Positions 26,289 to 34,976 of a stretch of 55,128 bases of DNA are shown piece by piece. This DNA comes from CAYURP01 sp964447175. GTDB lineage: Bacteria > Zixibacteria > MSB-5A5 > SM23-73-2. Within the stretch, counting starts at the first letter, position 1. Each line of letters begins with the position of its first letter. The translations under genes and the position numbers were made by a program. Location of the stretch: the NCBI GenBank assembly GCA_964447175.1, contig CAYURP010000017.1, positions 1 to 55,128 on the forward strand, read 5' to 3'. Under the pieces are notes generated by a model. The model saw only the letters and a program-made list of their open reading frames with translations. It made no database searches and had not been told where the DNA came from.

Positions 26289-27881
26289 TTAGTCGACCGC
26301 TGTCTTGACCACCAGATATAAGGTAGCTATATTTCCCAAGACCAACATGGTATCCTTGAAAAATCCCCAGTAATTTCTGTCCGGCTTTTCTGGTATCCAT
26401 ATGGTATCCCCGGGATCAATTCGAGTTGATTTATCCGGTCTAACCCATTCGCTGGTAACCTCCTTGATCACCCTTACTCCTCCTTTTGAAGCTCTCCAGG
26501 AATACCCCCCAGCTTTCTCTATGTAGAAAAGGTAAGTCTTGCTTGGTTCGAAAGAAATCAACCCCGGATTGACCACGTTTCCGGAGACCCTGACCACCAG
26601 GCTCTTTGCCGGAACCCTGATCAGGTCCCCATTTTTTAAGAGGATGTCCTGATCTTTTTCGTTATTCTGAAAAAGCTTGACAAAATCACAGGAAATCTTT
26701 CCTGGTTTCTCCCGGGATTTTGTTTTAAAATATTCATATTCCTGCTTGGACATATCAGCCACGTCCATTTTTTTAAGACGTTCGTATTCTAAATCCACTA
26801 CGTCCGTATAGTATCCTCTTATCATTTCTGCCTCAGCTAAGGATGCCTGGGAGGTAAATTCTCCTGCCATCCGGACCAGATCAGTGAGCCTGGTATTCCC
26901 CTCCTCAATAGCATAAACTCCGGGGTATAAAACCTCTCCTCTAATGGTGACCTGTTTTTTCTGGTGGTATTTGGGAATAGACCTTATAAATACTCTATCA
27001 TCCGGCTCTAGAGGGAAATTGAGCTCTCTTTTTCCTTCAACCACAAGTTCTCTAAGAGAAACAAAGATATTGGAGGTGGTTTGATTGTCCGGATTGAATC
27101 TTGTGATTTCAGCAGAGGATAGTTTTACGTCCGAGGTTAAGCCATTAGCCAGATTTATCAAATTCAGGAGACTATCTCCTTCAGCATATTCATATTCCCC
27201 TGGGGCTTTGACTGCTCCATAGATCCCATAATGAAATAGGGTGTCCTCTAAAATGGGAACGAAAATCACATCCCCATCTAAAGCGTAGGGGTTCTTACTT
27301 TTATCTCCTATGCCCAGAAACATACCTATATCCACTTTGAGTTCACTCTCGTCAGATCTTTTGACAATGATGTTTCTCTGGGAGGAGCTATCAGTGAGTC
27401 CACCAGCTTTTTGTATGATCTCGGAAATTCTCTCATGGGCAAAAGCTGAGTAAGTGCCAGGGTATTCCACAGCTCCAGCAACGGAGACCTTAAACTTTCT
27501 TAAGCTGGTTAAGGTAATGGTGAAGTCCGGTTTTCTATATTTTTTTAGAAGTTCATCTTTTATTATCTTTTTGGCCTCAGATAGAGTAAGCCCACTGACC
27601 TTCACACTTCCCACATGCGGAATCTGAATATCTCCCTCAGGTGTAACTACAATCTCCTGAGAGGAGTATTCTTCCCAAAAGCTGATTGTCAATTTATCCC
27701 CCGGACCCATTATATATTCATCCGGATCAATGGCTTTTTCCAAGGTGAGTGCATCTTCAATTCCCATCGGTATTCTGGATTTAACTTCCTCGTACCCTGT
27801 CTCTCTTTTGATTTGGCCTAAGGTGTGGTTTGAAACTAAAGATAACAGGATAAAAGCCAAAATAAGTGAGACTCTTTTCAA
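26289..27881 (-). CDS. Polysaccharide export protein with SLBB domains (Wza-like)
   Basis: The 530-residue protein has a signal peptide (about 1-22) and a Poly_export domain starting EYIMGPGDKLTISFWEEYSS (about 55 on), then several SLBB beta-grasp repeats, recognisable by phrases such as VSVAGAVEYPGTYSAF, VTIRGEVLYPGVYAI and VRVSGNVVNPGLISF. A hydrophobic helix lies at the C-terminus. It should form the periplasmic/outer-membrane export channel. I see no lipobox cysteine, unlike classical Wza. Start is TTG at 27881 with AGGAG eight bases before it. It heads the long minus-strand polysaccharide locus, apart from the small upstream frame at 27886-28170. Confidence 0.9.
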   Translation of the reverse strand: MKRVSLILAFILLSLVSNHTLGQIKRETGYEEVKSRIPMGIEDALTLEKAIDPDEYIMGPGDKLTISFWEEYSSQEIVVTPEGDIQIPHVGSVKVSGLTLSEAKKIIKDELLKKYRKPDFTITLTSLRKFKVSVAGAVEYPGTYSAFAHERISEIIQKAGGLTDSSSQRNIIVKRSDESELKVDIGMFLGIGDKSKNPYALDGDVIFVPILEDTLFHYGIYGAVKAPGEYEYAEGDSLLNLINLANGLTSDVKLSSAEITRFNPDNQTTSNIFVSLRELVVEGKRELNFPLEPDDRVFIRSIPKYHQKKQVTIRGEVLYPGVYAIEEGNTRLTDLVRMAGEFTSQASLAEAEMIRGYYTDVVDLEYERLKKMDVADMSKQEYEYFKTKSREKPGKISCDFVKLFQNNEKDQDILLKNGDLIRVPAKSLVVRVSGNVVNPGLISFEPSKTYLFYIEKAGGYSWRASKGGVRVIKEVTSEWVRPDKSTRIDPGDTIWIPEKPDRNYWGFFKDTMLVLGNIATLYLVVKTAVD

Positions 27882-27885
27882 TGGT

Positions 27886-28170
27886 TTATCTCCTTTTAAA
27901 AAAAGCCGAGTTTGAAGATATCAAGCATAACCCGGCCATTGATCTTATATCGAAAGTCTCCCCTTTAGAGTTTGAAGACCTTTTCATTTTCTTCACAAAC
28001 TCACTCAGAGACTTTAACTTTACAATCTCTTCAACTATCACGCTGCAGATTCCTCTGATGAAGAAGACCAATTTTAACTCATTAGCAATTCTATATAACC
28101 TGCTCCTTTCGCTTTGGAATTCGTTTTCATCATTTGGACACAACATTTTATTATAAAATATTGATTTCAT
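27886..28170 (-). CDS. Hypothetical small protein upstream of wza
   Basis: A 94-residue frame starts with ATG at 28170 and stops 4 bases before the wza start, overlapping the region of the wza ribosome-binding site. Its composition (many K, S, R; a hydrophobic centre, LVFFIRGICSVIVEEIVKL) is protein-like but I recognise no family. No Shine-Dalgarno is visible before either the first ATG or Met9. Position at the head of the polysaccharide locus would suit a leader or regulatory peptide, but it may equally be untranslated leader. Confidence 0.33.
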   Translation of the reverse strand: MKSIFYNKMLCPNDENEFQSERSRLYRIANELKLVFFIRGICSVIVEEIVKLKSLSEFVKKMKRSSNSKGETFDIRSMAGLCLISSNSAFFKRR

Positions 28171-28916
28171 TAGTCAAGTAAAAATTTCAGGATTTTTAGG
28201 CCCATAATGTTGTCCAGGATTTGAGTAAAATGCTTTCACCGAGCTTATCTTCAGATCCTGGGTCTTACCAAAAAGTCATTAGGATGGTGTAGATTATATG
28301 GTTCTTTTTAGCATGTTCCCTGGAATCAGGATTATGTAATATAGATAAAATTTGGTATTTAAACGTAGTTAACCAAAAAAAAGTGGAGATTGTTCAGATA
28401 CTAAACTGCCCATTTACCCCGCGGGAAGATTATTTCCTTGTTTCCCAATAACTTACAGCTCCCCCACAGCCAACGTCTCTGAACTTAAAGAATATTTACG
28501 CATAATAGCTAATATTATCAGAAATTTATAGGTCAGTATTTAAATAAGGCGTATTCTTAACAAAATAGGGGTTGATTTTTATTAAAAATTTTGTATAATT
28601 AATATGATATTGGCTTTATCCAAAAATTTCTCTGTTTTAGAAAACAGTTTAAATAGAGATCCTCAGAAGCTGTCAAAATATTTCTGTGGTCTAGTTATAA
28701 AATCCCTGTCTTAAGGAGTTGATTGAACCATTATGATAAATTATGATAGGTATAAGAGTCTTGATATATTTTGGGCCAATTAATTTTAATCTGGATATAG
28801 ATGAGGAAATCAAATTTTGAGGTATACAACCGATAAGGAAATGATATGATTTTATCGAAAAGATTTTATGTACCCGTTAAACCTGTGATTTGCAATAATG
28901 AAGAATGGGAGGATTC
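28171..28916. other. AT-rich divergent intergenic gap
   Basis: About 745 bases separate the leftward polysaccharide locus from the rightward FG-GAP gene. No open frame is convincing. It should hold promoters for both directions. The best candidate for the rightward one is listed separately at 28572-28599. I see no strong palindrome, tRNA or recognisable riboswitch here, which contrasts with other gaps in the window. Confidence 0.4.
28572..28599 (+). promoter_or_regulatory. Candidate sigma-70-type promoter
   Basis: TTGATT (28572-28577) and a perfect TATAAT (28594-28599) are separated by 16 bases. It points toward the dockerin/FG-GAP gene starting at 28917, which would give a leader of about 310 bases. 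In DNA this AT-rich a match can occur by chance, so this is only a candidate. Confidence 0.35.
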
Positions 28917-30329
28917 ATGATAAGATCTGTGTTTGTATGTTTCTTGATTCTCAGTATTTTGATTTTTATCTTTTTATCTAATCAACCTCTTGCGGGTGAT
29001 AAAGCTCCTCTGTGTTTTTACAAAAGTTTTGATTGCGGAGATTATCCCTTCTCCATTTATGGGGCTGATGTGGACAGTGATAATTTAACCGATCTGATAG
29101 TCGGTAACTTGACCCAAAAAGACAATCTTAGAGTCTTTAAAAATATGGGGAATGGAAATTTCGAGCTGATTCAGATATGCACTATCCCGAACTCCACTCC
29201 TATGGCCATTTATGCTGCAAAATTCAATGATGACAGCATGGATGATCTAATAGTTGCCACCGGCAGAGATAGCATAACACTTTTAATACAAGAAGATGGA
29301 GGAGCGGACCCATTTAGTAATACTATGTTTTACGAGTCTGGGCAGGGGTGTGTATCAATCTGTGCTTCCGATTTTGATTTAGATGGGGATCAGGACCTGG
29401 CAATATCTGCTGTTCAAAACTCAGAAGTGGCGATTTTATTTAATAACGGAGATACCCGGAAAGGATTGTTTGGAAATCTGCAGATTTACAGTCTATATGG
29501 AATAGTAGCCAGGCCGGCCCAAGTATTTGGAGCTGATCTGAATGGAGATGGTTATCCGGATTTAGTGGTAGGAAGTAGTCTGCATCAGAGAATAGCTCTT
29601 TTGATAAACAAGGGAGGGGAGGTTCCAGATTCAGCTGGAAAATTTTATCCCCCCAGTTCCATTACTTTAGATGGGGCTCAACCCATCTCCCTGTGGGTGG
29701 GACCGCTTAATGACGATCCCTACAACGATATTGCCGTTTCCTTCTATGGAAGCAATTCCATGTCTGTGCTTTTTAATGACTCCCAAAATCCGGGTAATTT
29801 CTATACATCAGCAAATTTCCCTTTAGGTTACGTACCCCAATTCATTTTGGGAGTAGACCTGGACAATAAAAATGGAATAGATATCGTTGCCCTAAATGAA
29901 GGATATCCTCCCGCTCCGGGAAATCTTTACGTCTTCTTCAATGATGGTCAGGGGAATTTGAGTCTACATAATAGAATCTTTTTGACTGAGCCTACGGAGT
30001 ATGATCCTTTTGCCATAGGTATGTTTTCTGCAGATCTGGATGGGGATGGGGATCTAGATGTGGCGGTGGCTAACTTATCTGCAGCCAAGGTTTCAATTTT
30101 GCTAAATTCAGAGGAGATCAGAGGTGACGTGAACAACTCGGGTCACGTCGATATTATAGATGCAGTATATTTGTTAAACTATCTCTTTAAAAAAGGACCT
30201 GAACCTTATACCCAGGAGAGGGGGGACTTGAACTGCGATGGGAACCTCAGCATCTCTGATGTGATTTTCATCTTGAAGTATATATTCCAGACCCTAAGTC
30301 CAACTCCTAGCTGCCTATGTGAGCAATAG
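28917..30329 (+). CDS. Secreted FG-GAP/VCBS repeat protein with dockerin tail
   Basis: I choose the ATG at 28917 because GGGAGG sits just before it; the in-frame ATG at 28905 overlaps that site. The roughly 470-residue product has a signal peptide (about 1-25) and a beta-propeller-like body with calcium-loop repeats such as DFDLDGDQDLAI, DLNGDGYPDLVV, DLDNKNGIDIVA and DLDGDGDLDVAV, typical of FG-GAP/VCBS proteins. The C-terminus carries two dockerin loops, GDVNNSGHVDIIDAVYLLNY and GDLNCDGNLSISDVIFILKY. It is likely secreted or surface-attached and may bind ligand or glycan; the true role is unknown. A weak stem (tagct/agcta, 30327-30338) followed by eight T residues may end its transcript. 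Confidence 0.87.
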   Translation: MIRSVFVCFLILSILIFIFLSNQPLAGDKAPLCFYKSFDCGDYPFSIYGADVDSDNLTDLIVGNLTQKDNLRVFKNMGNGNFELIQICTIPNSTPMAIYAAKFNDDSMDDLIVATGRDSITLLIQEDGGADPFSNTMFYESGQGCVSICASDFDLDGDQDLAISAVQNSEVAILFNNGDTRKGLFGNLQIYSLYGIVARPAQVFGADLNGDGYPDLVVGSSLHQRIALLINKGGEVPDSAGKFYPPSSITLDGAQPISLWVGPLNDDPYNDIAVSFYGSNSMSVLFNDSQNPGNFYTSANFPLGYVPQFILGVDLDNKNGIDIVALNEGYPPAPGNLYVFFNDGQGNLSLHNRIFLTEPTEYDPFAIGMFSADLDGDGDLDVAVANLSAAKVSILLNSEEIRGDVNNSGHVDIIDAVYLLNYLFKKGPEPYTQERGDLNCDGNLSISDVIFILKYIFQTLSPTPSCLCEQ

Positions 30330-30345
30330 CTTTAGCTACTTTTTT

Positions 30346-30825
30346 TCAGCTTTTTCTTTTTACCACGTGTTCGCAAAAGGCGTCCCCTCGAGGTATGGAG
30401 TAAGTTATCACATACTCCAGATTCTGCCCTAAAGCCTTAACCAGTGCTTCCTCCATGGTGGTGTGAGCTTCGCATATTTTGGGATCGTCAAAGGGGTAAG
30501 GACAGCGGTATAGTTTTATGGCTACCCGATCGTCAGAAAACTCAGTTACTTCTCCCTCGCAGTTTATGTTCTCAAAAACTCTAATCAGATACAAACCCAC
30601 TGACTTAACGTCGTCCATCTTCACCCTTTTTTTCCCCAGCTCTGCGATCTCTTTGCCATAGCTTTCGCTGACCTCTCGGATTAAATCCAACCCCTCCTGA
30701 CCGAACTTCCTGTAAATCCCTTTATAGATGGTGAGTATTCTTTTTAATAGTGCTACGGTTACGGATTTGTATTTTTTCTCTAGGGGTACGTGAGAATACT
30801 CCACTCCCTCTGGCAATTTTATCAT
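30346..30825 (-). CDS. Conserved hypothetical, ATC hydrolase-like
   Basis: The 159-residue product has no signal peptide. After a helical first half, the C-terminal half carries cysteines and histidines in ENINCEGEV, YRCPYPFDDPKICEAH and DAFCEHVV. This pattern resembles the family annotated as L-2-amino-thiazoline-4-carboxylic acid hydrolase-like, but most members have no tested activity and the match here is from memory of the pattern. It is the third gene of a tight minus-strand group (SPFH lipoprotein, EF-Tu-domain-like protein, this gene; gaps of 17 and 14 bases). Function unknown. Confidence 0.7.
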   Translation of the reverse strand: MIKLPEGVEYSHVPLEKKYKSVTVALLKRILTIYKGIYRKFGQEGLDLIREVSESYGKEIAELGKKRVKMDDVKSVGLYLIRVFENINCEGEVTEFSDDRVAIKLYRCPYPFDDPKICEAHTTMEEALVKALGQNLEYVITYSIPRGDAFCEHVVKRKS

Positions 30826-30839
30826 TTTTTTCCGGTCTT

Positions 30840-31094
30840 TTATTCTGTTACCTTGTAAACCACATCGTGCTCTCTGACCCGGTCTTTGGCCTTTATTCCT
30901 ATGGAATCGCCGGGATTGGCTTTTTCCACGTTCTGATGCTCGATCTGTATGGAATCGACGTTTTGCTCAAAGTCTGTGGTGTGACCCTTAATATGGATGG
31001 TGTCCCCCACGGATAGGGAGCCGGTGAGCTCGATAGCTGCCACACCAATTTTAGCAAAATAGCTCGATACCTTTCCCACTTCCTCCTCAGGCAT
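30840..31094 (-). CDS. Small translation elongation factor-like (EF-Tu domain 2-like) protein
   Basis: An 84-residue protein forming what looks like a single beta-barrel domain related to domain 2 of translational GTPases: GKVSSYFAKIGVAAIELTG, then LSVGDTIHIKG, and a C-terminal NPGDSIGIKAKDRVREHD. There is no GTPase domain. Such stand-alone proteins are found in many bacteria and archaea, often next to U32 peptidase genes, which are not seen here. It is flanked by the SPFH gene and the ATC hydrolase-like gene. Role unknown. Confidence 0.75.
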   Translation of the reverse strand: MPEEEVGKVSSYFAKIGVAAIELTGSLSVGDTIHIKGHTTDFEQNVDSIQIEHQNVEKANPGDSIGIKAKDRVREHDVVYKVTE

Positions 31095-31111
31095 TTTAAC
31101 CTCCTTTTATT

Positions 31112-31921
31112 TTATTTACCTTCTCCTCCTAAAATCAAAGGAAGTCCTGATTCGGAGCTACCTATCACCACTATTTTGGTATTAGGGCTCGCGGCTAATT
31201 TCTCGGTGGACTCGATTCCCTTCCACAACAAAAGATTTTTGGTCAGACCCTGGCTCACAGTAGCCTGAAAATCCCTGATACCTTTAGCTTCTATCCTTTT
31301 TCTTTCCGCCTCCTGTTTCTCTTTCATCAGAACAAACTCCATCCTCATCTGTTCCTGGTCTGCAGCCAGCTTCTCCTCTATGGCATCGGTGATCTTTTTG
31401 GGAAGGGTCACATTTCTTATGATAATATTTTCTACAGTCACGTGTTTTCCTTCCAAAACTTTTTTCATCGCCTCCTGAATCTCCGAAGAAATTATTTCCC
31501 TTTTGGTGGAGTAGATCTCATCCGGTTTATACCTTCCCACAATTCCCCTGGCCTCTCCCCGTAAGGCTGGGCCGATAACCACATTGTAGTAGTTTGGCCC
31601 CACTGTGATCTGCAGGCTATCCAATTTATTAATCACCGGTCTGAACCAGACTGAGGTTTCCAGCTCAATAGAGGCACCATCAGCTGAGAGCACATGCAGA
31701 TCTTCCCTCCGCTCGTCCATCTGGGTTTTGTAAACAAAAAGTGAGTTCCAGGGGAAATGCCACTGAAATCCCTCATTATAGATTTTGCCCATCTGGGTTC
31801 CACCGCCGAACTTGTAATATTTCACCCCATGATGACCCGAAGGGACATTGGTCCCGCAGCCAATCACCAACAAAGAAAGCAGAAGCAACAGCAGCCAATG
31901 AGTTTTTCTCATTTTATTCAC
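31112..31921 (-). CDS. SPFH/band 7 (prohibitin-like) lipoprotein
   Basis: The 269-residue protein starts with a lipoprotein signal peptide (LLLLLLSLLVIGCGTN, lipobox Cys22) and continues as a prohibitin-type SPFH domain: VPSGHHGVKYYKFGG, then TQMDERREDLHVLSADGASI, YKPDEIYSTKREIISSEIQ and the helical VENIIIRNVTLPKKITDAI. A charged coiled coil (about 185-225, rich in E, K, R) follows. Prohibitin-like proteins make large membrane-associated rings; a lipobox suggests attachment to the periplasmic side. It leads a three-gene operon with the EF-Tu-like and ATC hydrolase-like genes. Confidence 0.85.
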   Translation of the reverse strand: MNKMRKTHWLLLLLLSLLVIGCGTNVPSGHHGVKYYKFGGGTQMGKIYNEGFQWHFPWNSLFVYKTQMDERREDLHVLSADGASIELETSVWFRPVINKLDSLQITVGPNYYNVVIGPALRGEARGIVGRYKPDEIYSTKREIISSEIQEAMKKVLEGKHVTVENIIIRNVTLPKKITDAIEEKLAADQEQMRMEFVLMKEKQEAERKRIEAKGIRDFQATVSQGLTKNLLLWKGIESTEKLAASPNTKIVVIGSSESGLPLILGGEGK

Positions 31922-32138
31922 CTCCTCTGTTTTTTAAATTTTTTAAATCACCATCTTGAATTAAATTACCCAACCTGAAATCGGATGTCAATAGAAAAAT
32001 CGAGAAAAGGGAAATTTTGTAATAGGGGGGAGGATTATTTTTTGAAGTAGATCAGATTATTGTCCAAAAGAATTTATAGCTACGAAATTTAATCCGTTTT
32101 TTATGAGGCATTTATACGTTAACTAAATTTTGAAGAAG
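31922..32138. other. Intergenic gap with no recognised feature
   Basis: This 217-base AT-rich gap lies between the SPFH gene start and the PorV-like gene stop. It should hold the promoter of the SPFH operon. I see no clear terminator, palindrome or conserved regulatory element in it. Confidence 0.3.
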
Positions 32139-33086
32139 TTATCTGAGTTGTCCGGAAATGGTCAGTCGGTGCACACTGCCTAAATCGGCAAAGGAGGAAT
32201 AGGCATAATCGAACCTGTAGTTTCTCCACAGAAGACCAAAACCCCCGGAAAAACCTGCCAGGTTGTCCTTATCCGATTCGGTTTTGAAGTTTTCCCCGAA
32301 TGATGTCCAGCCCACCCTCAAAAACAGGGGCTTGAAACCTAAATACTCTCCTCCGAAATCGAAGTGATAATCATTGTCAATGGGTTTTGCCGAATCAAAG
32401 GAAAATATCAGAGGAAATCCCCTGAGATGATGGGACAGACCCAACTCAAAAACAGTGGGCAAGGATTCCTTATGCGATTCGGTATAGCTTTTCAACTGAA
32501 CGCCTAAGTTTCTCACTGTCAATCCCAGCTTGCTGCGCTGGTCTTTGAATCTCAAAAGCAAACCTAAATCCACTGCCAGGGCATCGGAGGAATAGTCCTG
32601 AATCTTTCCGTAGATGAATTTTCCGGTCAAGCCGAAGTGGAAAAAGGGGCTCAAACTCTGGGCATAGGTAAGACCTAAAGCCAGATCACCCGCTCCAAAG
32701 GTTCCCAGCCTTTTGCCGGTGGAGTCCGTTTCCACCATGGAGCCATAGTTCATATAGTCAATCCAGGCTCCCAATGTGGTCTTATCGCTGTAGGGATTTA
32801 TCAACCCCACAAAGCCGGACTGGATATCGGTCAGGTAATTGTTATAGGAGAGAATAAAATTTTTCCCGGAAAGCTGCATAATTCCAGCCGGGTTGAAATA
32901 TAGAGCTGATTCATCATCTGACAATCCTACAAAGGCAGAGCCCATAGCCTGAGACCTTGCTCCTATGCCAATTTTCAAAAAGGAATAGCCTGTCGTCCCC
33001 ACCTTGGGGTCATCAGCCCAGAGACGGGGAACAAAGACAAGCAAAAAAAGAATGGAAACCGCAAATGTAATCTTGAACTTATTCAT
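32139..33086 (-). CDS. PorV/PorQ-family outer-membrane beta-barrel protein
   Basis: The 315-residue product has a signal peptide (about 1-24, ending LWA) and the family opening KIGIGARSQAMGSAFVGLSD followed by ESALYFNPAGI. The rest alternates hydrophobic and polar residues as in a FadL-like barrel of about 14 strands, ending in a strand with LTISGQLR. PorV and PorQ work with the type 9 secretion system in Bacteroidota, but many homologues in other FCB lineages have no known role. It lies 67 bases downstream of lptE on the same strand. I see no gldK/L/M/N or sprA genes here. Confidence 0.85.
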   Translation of the reverse strand: MNKFKITFAVSILFLLVFVPRLWADDPKVGTTGYSFLKIGIGARSQAMGSAFVGLSDDESALYFNPAGIMQLSGKNFILSYNNYLTDIQSGFVGLINPYSDKTTLGAWIDYMNYGSMVETDSTGKRLGTFGAGDLALGLTYAQSLSPFFHFGLTGKFIYGKIQDYSSDALAVDLGLLLRFKDQRSKLGLTVRNLGVQLKSYTESHKESLPTVFELGLSHHLRGFPLIFSFDSAKPIDNDYHFDFGGEYLGFKPLFLRVGWTSFGENFKTESDKDNLAGFSGGFGLLWRNYRFDYAYSSFADLGSVHRLTISGQLR

Positions 33087-33153
33087 CTTCTCCTCACTTA
33101 TTTTCTAATTAGACTAATCTATATAAATTTGTTTAAAAGTCAACTGATTTAAT

Positions 33154-33651
33154 CTACCATCCTTTGACTGTTCGGTTTACGATGTCCTCAGCTAGCTTTT
33201 GCAGGGCTTTCTCTTTTCCATCATCCTCGGTTTCATCTAAAGTTGAATAGATAGCCCAGCCCTCCAGATTATCCTCCTCCCAGATTATTTTCTTCTTTTC
33301 GGTCTCCTCCAAAGTGACCTTGACGAACACTCTTACTTTATACTCCTTAACGTTTTCGTTTTCATCGTAGGTGTGAGCTTCCCGGAGATACCTGGTAATT
33401 GTTCCGTTAAGGATGGAATCTGAGTTTTTTTGATTTACCACTTTTAAGGTGTTATCCTGAACGTATGCGTCTACCAGCTTTTGAGTCAGAGATTCTCTTA
33501 ATCCGTATTCCTGAGTTTGATCTTCAAAAAGCGGGACCGCAACACTTGATATGCCCTTTAAACCTGAGCCGGAAAAAGAATAATAACTACAATTGGTTAG
33601 AAAAAGCAGCTGAACAATCAGGATTAAAGCTATGTTGGCTTTATGTAACAA
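33154..33651 (-). CDS. lptE: LPS-assembly lipoprotein LptE family
   Basis: The 165-residue protein has a lipoprotein signal (LLFLTNCSYYSF; Cys21, with Asn at -1, which is unusual) and the LptE-type opening SGLKGISSVAVPLFEDQTQEY followed by LTQKLVDAYVQDNTLKVV and a C-terminal helix ALQKLAEDIVNRTV. LptE plugs the LptD barrel that delivers LPS to the outer membrane. Start is TTG at 33651, with AAGGA about eight bases before it, lying inside the end of hutI with an 11-base overlap, which suggests coupled translation with an unrelated catabolic gene. lptD is not seen in the window. Confidence 0.82.
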   Translation of the reverse strand: MLHKANIALILIVQLLFLTNCSYYSFSGSGLKGISSVAVPLFEDQTQEYGLRESLTQKLVDAYVQDNTLKVVNQKNSDSILNGTITRYLREAHTYDENENVKEYKVRVFVKVTLEETEKKKIIWEEDNLEGWAIYSTLDETEDDGKEKALQKLAEDIVNRTVKGW

Positions 33652-34906
33652 TTTTGCCGTCCTTAATAACCTGATAGACTAAATTTACCCCATAATGATA
33701 AGGGATGATTTTGTAGTTTTCCACGTCCCACACGATCAAATCTGCCTTTTTGTCTGGTTCAAGACTCCCGACCACATCTCCTTTATCTACGGCATAAGCG
33801 GAGTTGATAGTTGAAGCGGTGATGGTTTCAGCCGGAGTCATTTTCATCATCAGACAGGATAAGGATAAGATCATAGGCATGGATTCGGTCATCGAGGATC
33901 CAGGATTGAAATCGGTTGCCAATGCCACTGCCAACCCGGAATCGATCATCTTTCTGGCTGGAGCGTAATCCTTTAAACCCAGGCCAAAGGTAGCGCCGGG
34001 CAGAAGAATGGCAATTACCCCGGCTTTTTTCATTTTCTCTATGCCCTGATCTGATATGTTCTCTAGATGATCAGCAGATATGGCTTTAACTTTTGCTGCT
34101 AACTCCGCTCCCCCAAAAGAGGAAAGCTGATCTGCGTGAATTCTGGGTTTCAATCCGAATTTTTTGGCAGCCTCTAAAATCATTTCAGATTCCTTTAGAT
34201 TAAATACTCCTTTTTCACAGAAGACATCGCAGAAAATGGCTAATTTTCTTTCAGCTACCTCAGGGATTACCTCTTTAGTTAGTAAATCTATGTATTTTTC
34301 TTTTTTATTTTCATATTCATCCGGGATATGATGAGCGCCCAGAAACGTTGGAATCAAATCCAGAGGATGAATTTCATTTAGTTCTTTTATAACCTCCAGA
34401 GATTTGATCTCATCTTCGAGGGAAAGACCATATCCGGATTTAGCCTCTATGGTGGTTGTGCCATAGGAAAGAAACCTGTCCAGTCTGGGAATGGCAAGTT
34501 TGATCAACTCCTCTTTGGAACATTTTCTCAAATTTCTAACCGAGGATTTAATGCCCCCACCAGCTTGGGATATCTCCTGGTAGGATTTACCCATGATTCT
34601 TAACTCAAATTCTTCCTCTCTGGTGGCAGCGAATATTGGATGGGTATGAGGATCGATAAAACCCGGTGAGACAACTTTATTTTTGGCATCTATGACTTTA
34701 GTTTTTTTATCGATTTCAACTTTTGATAAAACATCATCTGTTTTACCTACAGCTACTATCTTATCATCTGCAACTGCAACAGCCCCATCCTCAATAATCC
34801 CCAGGTCTTTCATTTGTGCTTTTGTGTGTGGTTCTTCAGCAGGGGATGAGAAGGTGAGAAGCTGTCTGGAGTTTTTTATTATTAATGTGGATTTGATTTT
34901 ATTCAA
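33641..34906 (-). CDS. hutI: Imidazolonepropionase
   Basis: HutI opens the ring of imidazolone propionate to N-formimino-glutamate, the third step of histidine degradation. The 421-residue amidohydrolase has the metal motif DPHTHPIF (His87, His89), the family-specific AATREEEFELRIMGKSY, then TTTIEAKSGYGLSLEDE, RIHADQLSSFGGAELA and ATDFNPGSSMTESMP. Length and motifs are normal. It follows hutU on the same strand by 52 bases, largely taken up by a palindrome, and overlaps lptE by 11 bases. hutH and hutG are not in the window. Confidence 0.96.
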   Translation of the reverse strand: MNKIKSTLIIKNSRQLLTFSSPAEEPHTKAQMKDLGIIEDGAVAVADDKIVAVGKTDDVLSKVEIDKKTKVIDAKNKVVSPGFIDPHTHPIFAATREEEFELRIMGKSYQEISQAGGGIKSSVRNLRKCSKEELIKLAIPRLDRFLSYGTTTIEAKSGYGLSLEDEIKSLEVIKELNEIHPLDLIPTFLGAHHIPDEYENKKEKYIDLLTKEVIPEVAERKLAIFCDVFCEKGVFNLKESEMILEAAKKFGLKPRIHADQLSSFGGAELAAKVKAISADHLENISDQGIEKMKKAGVIAILLPGATFGLGLKDYAPARKMIDSGLAVALATDFNPGSSMTESMPMILSLSCLMMKMTPAETITASTINSAYAVDKGDVVGSLEPDKKADLIVWDVENYKIIPYHYGVNLVYQVIKDGKIVT

Positions 34907-34923
34907 TTTGTTGTGATAAGAAT

Positions 34924-34976
34924 GTAGGGACAGGTCTTTAGACCTGTCCGGGACAGACCTAAAGGTCTGTCCCTAC
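34924..34976. repeat. Palindromic element reaching into the 3' end of hutU
   Basis: GTAGGGACAG at the left (34924-34933) and CTGTCCCTAC at the right (34967-34976) are inverted copies, with two inner stems built around gtctttagac and acctaaaggt. The element covers the hutU stop codon at 34959-34961, so the last residues of the enzyme (SVGTDL) are encoded by the repeat. Related sequences with the same ggacag...ctgtcc(tac) edges occur at 43749-43772 and 43845-43869. Confidence 0.6.

Noticed and set aside
27866..28156. 96-codon frame on the plus strand
   Set aside because: It overlaps the start of wza and its ribosome-binding region on the opposite strand and has no ribosome-binding site of its own.
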